Source: Pseudomonas abieticivorans
GTDB taxonomy: Bacteria; Pseudomonadota; Gammaproteobacteria; Pseudomonadales; Pseudomonadaceae
DNA length: 64,000 nucleotides
Direction of reading: 5' to 3'
Assembly (NCBI RefSeq): GCF_023509015.1
Contig: NZ_CP094975.1
Location: forward strand, 2,799,501-2,863,500
Part shown: one piece after another, positions 16,099 through 24,734 of the stretch
How positions within the stretch are numbered: position 1 is the stretch's first letter
How the letters are laid out: each line of letters starts with the position of its first letter
The notes under the pieces: model-generated
The model's input: only the letters and a program-made list of their open reading frames with translations
What the model was told of the DNA's origin: nothing
Database searches by the model: none
Translations under genes and position numbers: made by a program

Positions 16099-16260
16099 CA
16101 GGGGAAATCTCCGGGGTAGCTGGGTTGGGCCGCTTGGCCAGCTGCGGGCCTAGACTGGGTTGTTAAGCGTCAAAAAGAAGTGAAATAGCTGTGAAAATGA
16201 AATGATGCAGGGTTGATGTTGCAAATCAGCGATGAATGGAGGGGGTGTTGGTACAAATAT

Positions 16261-16290
16261 TTTTTATTCCATAAAGGTATAAATAAATCG
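16261..16290 (+). promoter_or_regulatory. Candidate CysB-type site in the lsfA promoter
   Basis: TTTATTCC (16263-16270) followed by ATAAAGGTATAAATAAA forms a loose dyad (TTATTCC facing GGTATAA) in a very AT-rich stretch 75-100 bp before lsfA. LsfA is known as a sulfate-starvation protein, which makes CysB control likely. The remainder of 16099-16363, between the divergent ais-like gene and lsfA, holds no gene. Confidence 0.4.
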
Positions 16291-16363
16291 ATATTTATTC
16301 TTTTTAAATAGTTAAGAAACCCTGCACAGTGAGGCCATACGAACTCAGCCCAAGGAGCTGCAC

Positions 16364-17005
16364 ATGAGCCTCAGACTCGGCGATATCGCCCCCGATTTCG
16401 AACAGGATTCCAGCGCTGGAAAGATCCGTTTCCATCAGTGGCTGGGCGATAGCTGGGGCGTGCTGTTCTCCCACCCCGCCGACTTCACCCCGGTGTGCAC
16501 CACCGAGCTGGGCTTTACCGCCAAGCTCAAGGATGAATTCGCCAAGCGTGGCGTGAAGGCCATCGCGCTGTCGGTCGACCCGGTGGATTCGCACCACAAG
16601 TGGATCGAGGACATCAACGAAACCCAGGACACCACGGTGAATTTCCCGATTTTGGCCGACGCCGATCGCAAGGTGTCCGACCTGTACGACCTGATCCACC
16701 CCAATGCCAATGACACGCTGACCGTGCGCTCGCTGTTCGTGATCGACCCGAACAAGAAAGTGCGCCTGACCATCACTTACCCAGCCAGCACTGGGCGTAA
16801 CTTCCACGAGATTTTGCGAGTGATCGATTCGCTGCAGTTGACCGACAGCCACAAGGTCGCGACCCCGGCCAACTGGCAGGACGGTGACGAAGTGGTGATC
16901 GTGCCGTCGCTCAAGGATGAGGAAGAGATCAAGCGCCGCTTCCCCAAGGGATACCGTGCGGTGAAGCCCTACCTGCGACTGACCCCGCAACCGAACCGCG
17001 AATAA
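16364..17005 (+). CDS. lsfA: 1-Cys peroxiredoxin LsfA
   Basis: 213-aa Prx6-type peroxiredoxin. The peroxidatic Cys45 stands in the family motif DFTPVCTTELG, preceded by FSHPAD. There is no resolving Cys of the 2-Cys type, so it is a 1-Cys enzyme. The C-terminal domain (DGDEVVIVPSLKDEEEIKRRFPKGYRAVKPYLR) is full length. It reduces peroxides and is induced when Pseudomonas lives on organosulfur compounds, where FMNH2-dependent desulfonation yields oxidants. ATG 16364 has an AAGGAGCTGCAC ribosome site. A terminator follows, so ssuE has its own promoter. Confidence 0.96.
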   Translation: MSLRLGDIAPDFEQDSSAGKIRFHQWLGDSWGVLFSHPADFTPVCTTELGFTAKLKDEFAKRGVKAIALSVDPVDSHHKWIEDINETQDTTVNFPILADADRKVSDLYDLIHPNANDTLTVRSLFVIDPNKKVRLTITYPASTGRNFHEILRVIDSLQLTDSHKVATPANWQDGDEVVIVPSLKDEEEIKRRFPKGYRAVKPYLRLTPQPNRE

Positions 17006-17051
17006 CTGCCCGCGCCTGAAAACGAAATTGAAGATCGCCATGACAGGGTTT

Positions 17052-17078
17052 AGGGCCGCGCATACGGCCCCTTTTTTT
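17052..17078 (+). terminator. Rho-independent terminator after lsfA
   Basis: GGGCCG (17053-17058), loop CGCATA, CGGCCC (17065-17070), then a run of seven T. Confidence 0.88.
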
Positions 17079-17090
17079 GCGCATTCGCTC

Positions 17091-17120
17091 ATATTCATTC
17101 AAGGAATAACCAAATGAATA
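17091..17120 (+). promoter_or_regulatory. Candidate operator upstream of ssuE
   Basis: ATATTCATT (17091-17099) and AATGAATA (17113-17120) form an inverted repeat around CAAGGAATAACCA. The GGAATAA word is the complement of the TTATTCC word in front of lsfA, suggesting a common sulfur regulator such as CysB. It lies about 70 bp before the ssuE start. Confidence 0.4.
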
Positions 17121-17186
17121 AATATGATTTATGGATATATGAGTAGGCTGTTAAGGTCTGCCCATCTCTTTGAAGGAAGTGCCGAA

Positions 17187-17780
17187 ATGCTCGTGGTATC
17201 CCTGGGTGGCAGTCCTAGCCTGCGCTCGCGCTCCGGTGTGTTGCTTGAACGGGCAGGGCAGTGGTTGCAGCGTCAAGGCGTAGAAGTGGTGACGTTTCAG
17301 GTACGGGACTTCCCGGCCGAAGACTTGCTGCATGCGCGCTTCGACAGCCCGCAGGTGCTCCACTTCCTGGAATTGGTAGAAAAGGCGGACGGTTTGCTGG
17401 TGGCCACGCCGATCTACAAGGCGTCGTTTTCCGGTGCCTTGAAAACCTTGCTCGATTTGCTGCCCGAGCGTGCGCTGAGCCACAAGGTGGTTCTGCCGAT
17501 CGCTACCGGTGGCAGCATCGCCCACATGCTGGCGGTGGATTACGCCTTGAAGCCGGTGTTGGCCGCGCTCAAGGCCCAGGAAATGCTGCAGGGGATCTTT
17601 GCTGACGACAGCCAGATCGCCTACGGCGAAGGCAGTGCCGCGGCGCAGTTGGCGCCCGCGCTGGAACAGCGCCTGTACGGGGCCCTGGAAGAGTTTCGCA
17701 ATGACATGGCCCGGCGGCCCAAGCCGCTGGACCCTGGCATCCTGAATGAACGGTTGCTGAGCGCTCGCTGGAGCATCTGA
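17187..17780 (+). CDS. ssuE: NAD(P)H-dependent FMN reductase SsuE
   Basis: 197-aa flavodoxin-fold reductase. [17 protein letters not shown] carries the phosphate-binding GSPS motif, [21 protein letters not shown] the second flavin-binding block and [20 protein letters not shown] the third. It supplies FMNH2 to the monooxygenase SsuD. ATG 17187 is chosen since it has GAAGGAAG 7 nt upstream and begins with the beta strand; an upstream in-frame ATG adds 21 unrelated residues. First gene of ssuEADCBF. Confidence 0.95.
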   Translation: MLVVSLGGSPSLRSRSGVLLERAGQWLQRQGVEVVTFQVRDFPAEDLLHARFDSPQVLHFLELVEKADGLLVATPIYKASFSGALKTLLDLLPERALSHKVVLPIATGGSIAHMLAVDYALKPVLAALKAQEMLQGIFADDSQIAYGEGSAAAQLAPALEQRLYGALEEFRNDMARRPKPLDPGILNERLLSARWSI

Positions 17781-17864
17781 ACCGACATCGCTTTACTGGC
17801 CTTACTCGCCCGCCAACGGGCAAGCAGGTGCAGCCAAAAAACTTTTGCCAAGAAGGAGCGCGCC

Positions 17865-18830
17865 ATGCGCACAGTCTTTTTGCGTCAAGGTCTGGTCGCC
17901 CTGTTTGCCGCGGCTTTTTCCTTGGTCGCTATTGCCCAGGCCCAGGCTGATACCCTGCGCATCGGTTACCAGAAATACGGCACCTTGGTGCTGCTCAAGG
18001 CCCGCGGCTCGCTGGAAAAGCGCCTGGCCGCGCAGGGCGTGCAAGTGCAGTGGACCGAGTTCCCCGGCGGCCCGCAATTGCTCGAAGGCTTGAACGTCGG
18101 CTCCATCGATTTCGGCGTGACCGGTGAAACCCCGCCCGTTTTCGCCCAGGCCGCCGGCGCCGACTTGTTATATGTCGCCCACGAGCCGCCGGCTCCGACC
18201 AGTGAGGCAATCCTGGTGCCCAAGGATTCGCCGATCAAGTCGGTGCAAGACCTCAAGGGCAAGAAGGTCGTGCTTAACAAAGGCTCCAACGTGCACTACC
18301 TGCTGGTGCGTGCGCTGGAAGACGCGGGCCTCAAATACACCGATATCCAGACCGTATTCCTGCCGCCTGCCGACGCCCGCGCGGCGTTCGAGCGTGGCAG
18401 CGTCGATGCCTGGGTGATCTGGGACCCGTACCAGGCCGCCGCCGAACAACAGTTGCAGGCACGCACCCTGCGTGACGGCAAGAACCTGGTCGACAACAAC
18501 CAGTTCTACTTGGCAACCAAGCCTTACGCCCAACAGCACCCTGAAGTGATCAGCACGTTGGTGGACGAGATCCGCAACGTGGGCGAATGGTCCAAGGCCA
18601 ACCCCGATCAGGTGGCCAAGGAAGTGTCGCCGCTGCTCGGCCTGCCGGTTGATATCGCCCTGACCACCGTCAAGCGCCAAGGCTTCGGTGCGCAGTTCCT
18701 GAGCCCAGACGTGGTCGCGGCGCAGCAGAAAATCGCCGACAGCTTCTACCAGCTCAAGTTGATCCCCAAGCAACTGAGCATCAAAGACGTGATCTGGACG
18801 CCGCCGGCCAAAGTGGCCACCGCACCTTAA
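17865..18830 (+). CDS. ssuA: Aliphatic sulfonate-binding protein SsuA
   Basis: 321-aa periplasmic binding protein with a signal peptide (MRTVFLRQGLVALFAAAFSL, cleavage near AQAQA-DTL). Mature LRIGYQKYGTLVLLKARGSLEKRL, VQWTEFPGGPQLLEGLNVGS and VNKG-type VLNKGSNVHYLLVRALE are SsuA marks. It presents alkanesulfonates to SsuBC. A GC hairpin (18843-18861) just after it may protect this part of the mRNA and give excess binding protein. The PPADARAAFERGSVDAW block is the one left behind as a relic at 5332-5391. Confidence 0.96.
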   Translation: MRTVFLRQGLVALFAAAFSLVAIAQAQADTLRIGYQKYGTLVLLKARGSLEKRLAAQGVQVQWTEFPGGPQLLEGLNVGSIDFGVTGETPPVFAQAAGADLLYVAHEPPAPTSEAILVPKDSPIKSVQDLKGKKVVLNKGSNVHYLLVRALEDAGLKYTDIQTVFLPPADARAAFERGSVDAWVIWDPYQAAAEQQLQARTLRDGKNLVDNNQFYLATKPYAQQHPEVISTLVDEIRNVGEWSKANPDQVAKEVSPLLGLPVDIALTTVKRQGFGAQFLSPDVVAAQQKIADSFYQLKLIPKQLSIKDVIWTPPAKVATAP

Positions 18831-18842
18831 TTACCCCCACAG

Positions 18843-18861
18843 GCCGGGGCGCCGCCCCGGC
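18843..18861 (+). other. Intra-operon hairpin between ssuA and ssuD
   Basis: GCCGGGGC-GCC-GCCCCGGC is a perfect 8-bp stem with a 3-nt loop, without a T-run. It lies 27 nt before the ssuD start and probably acts on mRNA stability rather than ending transcription. Confidence 0.7.
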
Positions 18862-18887
18862 TTGAGCCTTCCTTAGGAGACAACTCC

Positions 18888-20036
18888 ATGAGCCTCAACA
18901 TTTTCTGGTTCCTCCCAACCCACGGTGACGGCCATTACCTTGGCACCTCCGAAGGGGCCCGCGCGGTCGACCACGGCTACCTGCAGCAGATCGCCCAAGC
19001 CGCTGACCGCTTGGGCTTTGGCGGGGTGCTCATCCCTACCGGGCGGTCCTGCGAAGACTCCTGGCTGGTGGCAGCCTCGCTGATCCCGGTGACCACCCGC
19101 TTGAAGTTCCTGGTGGCCCTGCGCCCGGGGATCATCTCGCCAACCGTGGCCGCGCGCCAGGCCGCGACCCTGGATCGTTTGTCCGGCGGCCGCGCCTTGT
19201 TCAACCTGGTGACCGGTGGTGATCCCGACGAGCTGTCCGGCGACGGCCTGTTCCTCAGCCACGAAGAGCGCTACCAGGCTTCTGTCGAATTCACTCGCAT
19301 CTGGCGCCGCGTGCTGGAAGGCGAAACCGTCGACTACGACGGCCAGCACATCACCGTGAAGGGCGCCAAGCTGCTCTACCCGCCGATCCAGCAGCCGCGC
19401 CCGCCGCTGTACTTTGGTGGCTCCTCGGACGCTGCCCAGGACCTGGCCGCCGAACAAGTCGAGATGTACCTGACCTGGGGCGAGCCACCGTCGGCTGTCG
19501 CGGAAAAAATCGCCGAAGTAAGGGCCAAGGCCGCCAAATTGGGCCGCACCGTGCGCTTTGGTATCCGCCTGCATGTGATCGTGCGTGAAACCAATGCCGA
19601 AGCCTGGCAGGCCGCCGAGAAGCTGATCTCCCATGTGGATGACGAGACCATCCAGCGCGCCCAGGCGTCGCTGTCGCGCTTCGACTCGGTAGGCCAGCAG
19701 CGCATGGCCGCCCTGCACGGTGGCAGCAAGGACAACCTGGAAGTGAGCCCCAACCTGTGGGCCGGGGTTGGCCTGGTACGCGGCGGTGCCGGCACGGCGC
19801 TGGTGGGCGATGGCCCAACCGTGGCGGCGCGGGTCAAGGAGTACGCGGCACTGGGCATCGACACCTTCATCTTCTCCGGCTACCCGCACCTGGAAGAGTC
19901 CTATCGCGTGGCTGAATTGCTGTTCCCGCACCTGGACGTGAACCGCCCCGAAGTGCCGCAAGGCGCCAGCTACGTCAGCCCGTTTGGTGAGATGGTCGCC
20001 AACGACATCCTGCCCAAAGCCGCCGCGCAAGGCTGA
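18888..20036 (+). CDS. ssuD: FMNH2-dependent alkanesulfonate monooxygenase SsuD
   Basis: 382-aa luciferase-like enzyme that converts alkanesulfonate, O2 and FMNH2 to aldehyde and sulfite. [20 protein letters not shown] is the family start. Cys55 in TGRSCEDSW corresponds to the conserved active-site Cys. [20 protein letters not shown] and [18 protein letters not shown] are the barrel motifs, and the C-terminal [20 protein letters not shown] is the SsuD closing block. TTAGGAGA ribosome site precedes the ATG. Length equals the E. coli enzyme. Confidence 0.97.
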   Translation: MSLNIFWFLPTHGDGHYLGTSEGARAVDHGYLQQIAQAADRLGFGGVLIPTGRSCEDSWLVAASLIPVTTRLKFLVALRPGIISPTVAARQAATLDRLSGGRALFNLVTGGDPDELSGDGLFLSHEERYQASVEFTRIWRRVLEGETVDYDGQHITVKGAKLLYPPIQQPRPPLYFGGSSDAAQDLAAEQVEMYLTWGEPPSAVAEKIAEVRAKAAKLGRTVRFGIRLHVIVRETNAEAWQAAEKLISHVDDETIQRAQASLSRFDSVGQQRMAALHGGSKDNLEVSPNLWAGVGLVRGGAGTALVGDGPTVAARVKEYAALGIDTFIFSGYPHLEESYRVAELLFPHLDVNRPEVPQGASYVSPFGEMVANDILPKAAAQG

Positions 20037-20047
20037 GGGCCGCACGC

Positions 20048-20842
20048 ATGAGTCGTATAGGCACTAATGTTCTGTATCGGCTGGCGCCCTGGGCGCTGCC
20101 GGTGCTGTTGATCGCGGTCTGGCAGTTGTCGGTGAGTGCCGGTTGGCTGTCTACGCGCATCCTGCCGGCACCCAGCGCGGTGGTCGAGGCAGGCGTGGCA
20201 CTGGTGCGCAGTGGCGATATCTGGACCCACCTGGCCATCAGTGGCTGGCGCGCCGGGGTGGGCTTCGCCATTGGCGGCGGCCTGGGCCTGGTGCTCGGTT
20301 TTGTCACCGGCTTGTCGAAGTGGGGCGAGCGCCTGCTGGACAGTTCCATGCAGATGATCCGCAACGTGCCGCACTTGGCGCTGATCCCGTTGGTGATCCT
20401 GTGGTTTGGCATCGATGAGTCGGCGAAGATTTTCCTGGTGGCCTTGGGCACGCTGTTCCCGATCTATCTGAACACTTATCACGGTATCCGCAACGTCGAC
20501 CCGGCGCTGGTCGAGATGGCGCGCAGCTATGGCTTGTCCGGCTTCAGCCTATTCCGCCAGGTGATCCTGCCGGGCGCCTTGCCATCGATCCTGGTAGGCG
20601 TGCGGTTTGCATTGGGCTTGATGTGGCTGACGCTGATCGTTGCCGAAACCATCTCGGCCAGCTCCGGCATCGGCTACCTGGCGATGAACGCCCGGGAGTT
20701 TTTGCAGACCGACGTGGTGGTGGTCGCGATCATTCTGTACGCGGTGCTGGGCAAGCTTGCCGACCTGGCCGCCCGCGGCCTTGAGCGTGTCTGGTTGCGC
20801 TGGCACCCGGCGTACCAAGTTGTCAAAGGAGGTGCGGCATGA
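20048..20842 (+). CDS. ssuC: Alkanesulfonate ABC transporter permease SsuC
   Basis: 264-aa inner-membrane permease with about six hydrophobic segments ([38 protein letters not shown] and others). The EAA loop is [27 protein letters not shown]. It follows ssuD by 11 nt and overlaps ssuB by 4 nt (ATGA). It forms the channel for sulfonate import with SsuA and SsuB. It has no N-terminal extension, unlike TauC in this window. Confidence 0.95.
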   Translation: MSRIGTNVLYRLAPWALPVLLIAVWQLSVSAGWLSTRILPAPSAVVEAGVALVRSGDIWTHLAISGWRAGVGFAIGGGLGLVLGFVTGLSKWGERLLDSSMQMIRNVPHLALIPLVILWFGIDESAKIFLVALGTLFPIYLNTYHGIRNVDPALVEMARSYGLSGFSLFRQVILPGALPSILVGVRFALGLMWLTLIVAETISASSGIGYLAMNAREFLQTDVVVVAIILYAVLGKLADLAARGLERVWLRWHPAYQVVKGGAA

Positions 20843-21651
20843 CCGTGCTCAACGAGCGACCGCCACGCCTGCTGCGCGGCATTCCGCTGGCCGTGCAAAA
20901 TGTGCAAAAGGCCTTTGGCGAGCGCCAGGTGCTGCGCGACATCGACTTGCACATTCCAGCCGGTCAGTTCGTCGCCATCGTCGGCCGCAGCGGCTGTGGC
21001 AAAAGTACCCTGTTGCGCCTGCTGGCCGGGCTCGACAAGCCCACCCGCGGTGCGCTGCTGGCCGGCTCCGCACCGCTCAGCGAATCGCGTGACGACACCC
21101 GGCTGATGTTCCAGGAGGCGCGCCTGCTGCCCTGGAAGAAGATCATCGATAACGTCGGCCTGGGCCTTAAAGGCAACTGGCGCCCACAAGCGCTGGAGGC
21201 ACTGGAAGCGGTGGGCCTGGCCGAGCGTGCCAACGAATGGCCGGCGGCCTTGTCCGGTGGGCAGAAGCAGCGGGTGGCCTTGGCCCGAGCACTGATTCAC
21301 CAACCACGCCTGTTGCTGCTCGATGAGCCGTTGGGGGCCCTGGACGCGCTGACCCGCATCGAGATGCAACAGCTGATCGAGCGCCTGTGGCAAACGCACG
21401 GCTTCACCGTGCTGCTGGTGACCCATGACGTCAGCGAGGCCGTGGCCATCGCCGACCGGGTGATCCTGATCGAAGACGGCGAAGTCGGCCTGGACCTGCT
21501 GGTCGACCTGCCACGCCCGCGGGCCCGTGGTTCACATCGCCTGGCTGCACTGGAAACCCAGGTGCTCAACCGTGTGCTGGAATTGCCTGGTACCCCGCCC
21601 GAACCCGAACCGAGCGCACCGCTGCCCACGCAGCTGCGCTGGGCGCTCTGA
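20839..21651 (+). CDS. ssuB: Alkanesulfonate ABC transporter ATP-binding protein SsuB
   Basis: 270-aa ABC ATPase. Walker [10 protein letters not shown] (49-57), Q-loop [12 protein letters not shown], signature LSGGQ (138-142 region), Walker B LLLLDEP and switch His in VTHDVSEAV are all present. The proline-rich C-terminal tail ([18 protein letters not shown]) is common in Pseudomonas SsuB. Start ATG overlaps the ssuC stop, and a GGAGG lies just upstream. Energises SsuC. Confidence 0.95.
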   Translation: MTVLNERPPRLLRGIPLAVQNVQKAFGERQVLRDIDLHIPAGQFVAIVGRSGCGKSTLLRLLAGLDKPTRGALLAGSAPLSESRDDTRLMFQEARLLPWKKIIDNVGLGLKGNWRPQALEALEAVGLAERANEWPAALSGGQKQRVALARALIHQPRLLLLDEPLGALDALTRIEMQQLIERLWQTHGFTVLLVTHDVSEAVAIADRVILIEDGEVGLDLLVDLPRPRARGSHRLAALETQVLNRVLELPGTPPEPEPSAPLPTQLRWAL

Positions 21652-21680
21652 CTATCCCTACCGCAAAAAGGAAAGCACTC

Positions 21681-21896
21681 ATGACCATCAAAGCCATCAA
21701 CGTACGCAACCAGTTCAAAGGCACCGTCAAGGAAATCCTCGAAGGGCCGGTGCTGTCGGAAATCGACGTGCAGACCGCCTCCGGCGTCGTCACTTCCGTC
21801 ATCACCACCCGCTCGGTGAAAGAGCTGGAGCTGGTGATTGGCAGCGAAGTGATCGCCTTCGTTAAATCCACCGAGGTATCGATCGCCAAGCTGTAA
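21681..21896 (+). CDS. ssuF: TOBE-domain molybdopterin-binding protein SsuF
   Basis: 71-aa single TOBE domain, beginning MTIKAINVRNQFKGTVKEIL and ending VIAFVKSTEVSIAKL, the molbindin fold. SsuF closes the Pseudomonas ssuEADCBF operon and is absent from the E. coli one; it was reported as needed for growth on some sulfonates or sulfate esters, though how is not clear. AAAGGAAAG ribosome site. A strong terminator follows. Confidence 0.93.
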   Translation: MTIKAINVRNQFKGTVKEILEGPVLSEIDVQTASGVVTSVITTRSVKELELVIGSEVIAFVKSTEVSIAKL

Positions 21897-21914
21897 CGGC
21901 GACCTGGTGTTTGC

Positions 21915-21951
21915 AAAGCCCCGAACGGCCTGGCCCTTCGGGGCTTTTTTT
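21915..21951 (+). terminator. Rho-independent terminator of the ssu operon
   Basis: AAAGCCCCGAA (21915-21925) pairs with TTCGGGGCTTT (21937 onward) across an 11-nt loop and ends in seven T. Confidence 0.93.
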
Positions 21952-21974
21952 ATCGATGATTTTTGGTAACAATT

Positions 21975-22034
21975 TTATCACGCGTGAGATATTGCGAGCT
22001 GCTGTAGAAGGTGTATTGTTATCACATGTGAGAC
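21975..22034 (+). promoter_or_regulatory. Twin palindromes upstream of the yjfI-like operon
   Basis: TTATCACGCGTGAGATAT (core TCACGCGTGA, 21978-21987) and TTATCACATGTGAGACG (core TCACATGTGA, 22022-22031) are two copies of one motif, TTATCAC(R)(Y)GTGAGA, 44 bp apart. The second ends 15 nt before the ATG. They probably bracket the promoter and bind a dedicated regulator. Confidence 0.65.
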
Positions 22035-22046
22035 GGAAACTAACCT

Positions 22047-22703
22047 ATGGCAGGCAAGGCAAGCGTAGACAAACCCGGCGTTAAAAAGCCGCCCGCGGAG
22101 AAAAAGTCTTCAAGCTTTTATATGAAGAAAATGCGCTCCGGGCTGGCCGATGCCGGTTATGTAAAGCATGAAGCCTGGGTGCTCCCGGAAAACCGCGGGA
22201 TGCTCAAGCTAGTCGAAAAACAGCTACGCCAGCCTGTTATGGCCGGCTCTTTCAACCTGGAGGAACACATGACCACCACCGAGACATGGACCATCGAGCG
22301 TCTGTTCGGCGCCTTGCAGGCGCTGGAGCAAGTGGCGTCCAAGGAAATCGGCCTGACGCTGATCCAGGGCTCCGAGCAGAGCATCAAGCTGGAAATGAAC
22401 GAGTACGGCGGCCTGCCGATTTACATCGCGGTGGTGGGCGAGCAGATCATCGTCGACACCGTTCTGGTGGACGTCGAGTCGATCAAGGATGTGCCGAGCT
22501 TCAACGATGCGGTGCTGCGCAGCCGCGAGCTGTTCCCGCTGTCCTCGATCGGTATCGAAGTGATGCCCAACGACCAGACCGTCTACAACATGTTCGGTGC
22601 GTTGAGCGCCAATTCCAGCCTGACCAACGTGGTGACCGAAGTGCACACCCTGGTCGACAACGTTCAACGCGCCACCGAAGCCTTCGAAAGCTTCTTTCAC
22701 TAA
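22047..22703 (+). CDS. DUF2170 protein (YjfI-like) with an extra N-terminal domain
   Basis: 218 aa. Residues about 75-218 are a DUF2170 domain (WTIERLFGALQALEQ, NEYGGLPIYIAVVGEQIIVD, SSIGIEVM), equal to the whole of E. coli YjfI (about 133 aa). In front lie about 74 extra residues: a lysine/proline-rich stretch, then FYMKKMRSGLADAGYVKHEA and WVLPENRGMLKLVEKQLRQP. That second part resembles small MazE-like antitoxin or DUF3018 DNA-binding modules (KMR-x-GL-x-WV pattern), suggesting a fused regulator. It heads an operon matching yjfIJKLMC. Twin palindromes lie directly upstream. Domain call is solid; the DNA-binding idea is inference. Confidence 0.82.
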   Translation: MAGKASVDKPGVKKPPAEKKSSSFYMKKMRSGLADAGYVKHEAWVLPENRGMLKLVEKQLRQPVMAGSFNLEEHMTTTETWTIERLFGALQALEQVASKEIGLTLIQGSEQSIKLEMNEYGGLPIYIAVVGEQIIVDTVLVDVESIKDVPSFNDAVLRSRELFPLSSIGIEVMPNDQTVYNMFGALSANSSLTNVVTEVHTLVDNVQRATEAFESFFH

Positions 22704-22721
22704 TTGCCAAGGAGTAACGAC

Positions 22722-23423
22722 ATGAGTACCCAATCTATCTGGAGCAAGTTGTTCACGGCGTTGCGCGGCGGCGCCACTGAAGTGGGCGAGTCCATCGTCG
22801 ACCAGCAGGCCCTGCGTATCCTGGACCAGGAAATCCGTGACGCCGACACCGCGCTGGCCAATGCCAAGCGTGAACTGGTCAGCATCATGGCCAAGCACAA
22901 GTTGGCCAGCGACCGCGTGGCGCAATATGACGCCCGCATCAACGACCTGGAAGCCAAGGCCGTGGCGGCGATGAAAGCCGAGCGCAACGATCTGGCCACA
23001 GAGGTCGCGCAAGTGATCGCCGTGCAGGTCAACGAGCGCGAGCTGGAAGCCAAGCAGGTGACCGAGTTCGGCGGCTACGTCGAAAAAATGCGCAAGGACA
23101 TCTCCAAGGCCGAAGCGCGAATCAAAAGCCTGCGCCAGCAAGTGGACGTGGCCAAGGCCCGCGAAAGCGTGCAAAAGGCCCAGGTCAGCGCGTCCATCGC
23201 CAGCGGCGGGGCCAATGGCAAGTTGGAAACCGCGGTCGGCACCTTGAGCCGTTTGCAGGCCAAGCAAGAGCAGCGCGCGGCAGAGTTCGAGGCCCAGGAC
23301 CAACTGGCCGAAACATCGAATGGCAATGACCTTGAGCGCAAGCTGAAGGAGGCGGGCATCGTGCCGGACGAAGGGAGCGCGAACGCGATCCTGGAGCGGT
23401 TGCGCAAGAAGTCCGCTGAATAA
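22722..23423 (+). CDS. PspA/IM30-family protein (YjfJ-like)
   Basis: 233-aa, almost entirely coiled-coil protein starting MSTQSIWSKLFTALRGGATE, with long heptad-rich helices (LRILDQEIRDADTALANAKRE, KMRKDISKAEARIKSLRQQV). This is the PspA/Vipp1 architecture, a peripheral membrane scaffold used in envelope stress. The C-terminus ANAILERLRKKSAE is typical of YjfJ. ATG 22722 has an AAGGAG site; the in-frame start 18 nt earlier overlaps the yjfI end and is not preferred. A REP palindrome follows before the rhomboid gene. Confidence 0.88.
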   Translation: MSTQSIWSKLFTALRGGATEVGESIVDQQALRILDQEIRDADTALANAKRELVSIMAKHKLASDRVAQYDARINDLEAKAVAAMKAERNDLATEVAQVIAVQVNERELEAKQVTEFGGYVEKMRKDISKAEARIKSLRQQVDVAKARESVQKAQVSASIASGGANGKLETAVGTLSRLQAKQEQRAAEFEAQDQLAETSNGNDLERKLKEAGIVPDEGSANAILERLRKKSAE

Positions 23424-23438
23424 TATCGCGGCGTTCTT

Positions 23439-23497
23439 TTCGCGGATAAATCCGCTCCTACGGGCAAACACCGTGTAGGAGCGGATTTATCCGCGAA
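23439..23497. repeat. REP-like palindrome inside the yjf operon
   Basis: ttcgcggataaatccgctcc and its reverse complement are separated by an 11-nt loop. It lies between the PspA-like gene and the rhomboid gene, exactly where the operon departs from the E. coli order. Confidence 0.85.
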
Positions 23498-23519
23498 CCT
23501 GCCAACAAGGGGCCCTGAA

Positions 23520-24065
23520 TTGATCGCAGCAAAGGATTTCAAGGCCGTGCTCTGGCTCGCCGGCGTGATGTGCGTGGTGCAGGTGCTCAACTTCATGAGC
23601 GGCTATTCCCTGACCAGCTTCGGCCTGCAGCCGCGAACACTTCACGGTTTGCTCGGCATCGTCGCCGCGCCTTTCGTGCACGGCTCGTTTTTGCACCTGA
23701 TCGGTAACCTGGTGCCTTTCGTGGTGCTGGGCGCCTTGGTGGCCCGTGACGGGTTCAAGCGGTTTGCCAGTGCCAGCGCCTTGATCATTTTGATCGGCGG
23801 CCTGCTGGTGTGGCTGTTTGGCCGCGGTTATTACCACGTCGGCGCCAGCGGCTGGGTGTTCGGCCTGTGGGTGTACGTGCTCGCGCGAGCCTGGTACCAG
23901 CACAGCTGGGCGAACCTGTTGTGTGCGCTGGCGGCCTTGTTGCTATACGGTGGGTTGATCTACGGTTTCCTGCCAAGATACGGTGTTTCGTTCGAGTCCC
24001 ACATCGCCGGTGCGGTGGCGGGGTTCATTGCCGCACGGATGCTATTGGCTCGAGAAGGAGTTTAA
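23520..24065 (+). CDS. Rhomboid-family intramembrane serine protease
   Basis: 181 aa with six hydrophobic segments. The rhomboid marks are HGSFLHLIGN (His59, Asn63), the catalytic GASG (Ser110) and ESHIAGAVAG (catalytic His161). It is a minimal six-helix rhomboid without extra domains, so it should cleave single-span membrane proteins inside the bilayer. Start is TTG 23520, since no ATG precedes the first helix in frame. Its stop is immediately followed by the ATG of the DUF2491 gene. In E. coli no rhomboid lies in the yjf operon; here it may cut an operon partner. Catalytic residues are intact. Confidence 0.87.
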   Translation: MIAAKDFKAVLWLAGVMCVVQVLNFMSGYSLTSFGLQPRTLHGLLGIVAAPFVHGSFLHLIGNLVPFVVLGALVARDGFKRFASASALIILIGGLLVWLFGRGYYHVGASGWVFGLWVYVLARAWYQHSWANLLCALAALLLYGGLIYGFLPRYGVSFESHIAGAVAGFIAARMLLAREGV

Positions 24066-24719
24066 ATGATGGGTTGGTTCAAGCAGTTCATGGGCCTGGA
24101 GGCACCAGCCGCCAAGCCCCAAGCTCCGGTGGAAGGCCCGTTGGGCCTGGCTTCGGGGCGTTCGGTGTCGTTCGACAGCTCGCTCAAGCTGCTGCTCGAC
24201 GATCACTCCCGGGTGATCATCCCCGGCAGCCAGCAGGTGTTCAGCGTCGGCACGGTCGACCTGGGGCAATCGCAATGGCTGACCCGCTACTACTTCGATG
24301 ACGAAGACTACTGGCTGCAAGTGCTCACCAGTGGCGAGCAGGACGGCCAGGTCGAGTCCGTCATCCTGTTCAACTACCTGCGCTACGCCACCATCACCAG
24401 CGATGCCGAGTTGCAGCGCCTGGCCGGGCCCAACAGTGACATCGGCCTGCCGCGCTATAACCTGGACGGCGTGGAGTTCGTGCGCGAGTGGGGCACCGAG
24501 GCCGGGCAGACCGAATTGGCGCAGCTCAGCGAGCGCGTGGTCAACCCCAACGAGTCTTACCTGGTGCAGCATCGCGCCATGCTCTACGCCCGGGATACGG
24601 GGCTTACCGACCGCCGCGAATTCTTGTTGTTCTCGGTTGAAGAAGACCAGGAAGGCACCGTCAGCCTCAGCGCATCGCTGGGGATTTCGCTGGTTTCCAC
24701 CGACCTGCACATCATCTGA
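24066..24719 (+). CDS. DUF2491 protein (YjfK-like)
   Basis: 217-aa soluble protein starting MMGWFKQFMGLEAPAAKPQA. Family blocks include GRSVSFDSSLKLLLDDHSRV, the acidic YYFDDEDYWLQVLTSG and a C-terminal SLGISLVSTDLHII. No signal peptide or membrane helix. It is the YjfK member of the yjf set and begins at the base after the rhomboid stop codon, with a GAAGGAG site inside the rhomboid gene, so the two are tightly coupled. Biochemical role is unknown. Confidence 0.85.
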   Translation: MMGWFKQFMGLEAPAAKPQAPVEGPLGLASGRSVSFDSSLKLLLDDHSRVIIPGSQQVFSVGTVDLGQSQWLTRYYFDDEDYWLQVLTSGEQDGQVESVILFNYLRYATITSDAELQRLAGPNSDIGLPRYNLDGVEFVREWGTEAGQTELAQLSERVVNPNESYLVQHRAMLYARDTGLTDRREFLLFSVEEDQEGTVSLSASLGISLVSTDLHII

Positions 24720-24734
24720 TCATAGGGACATGCC

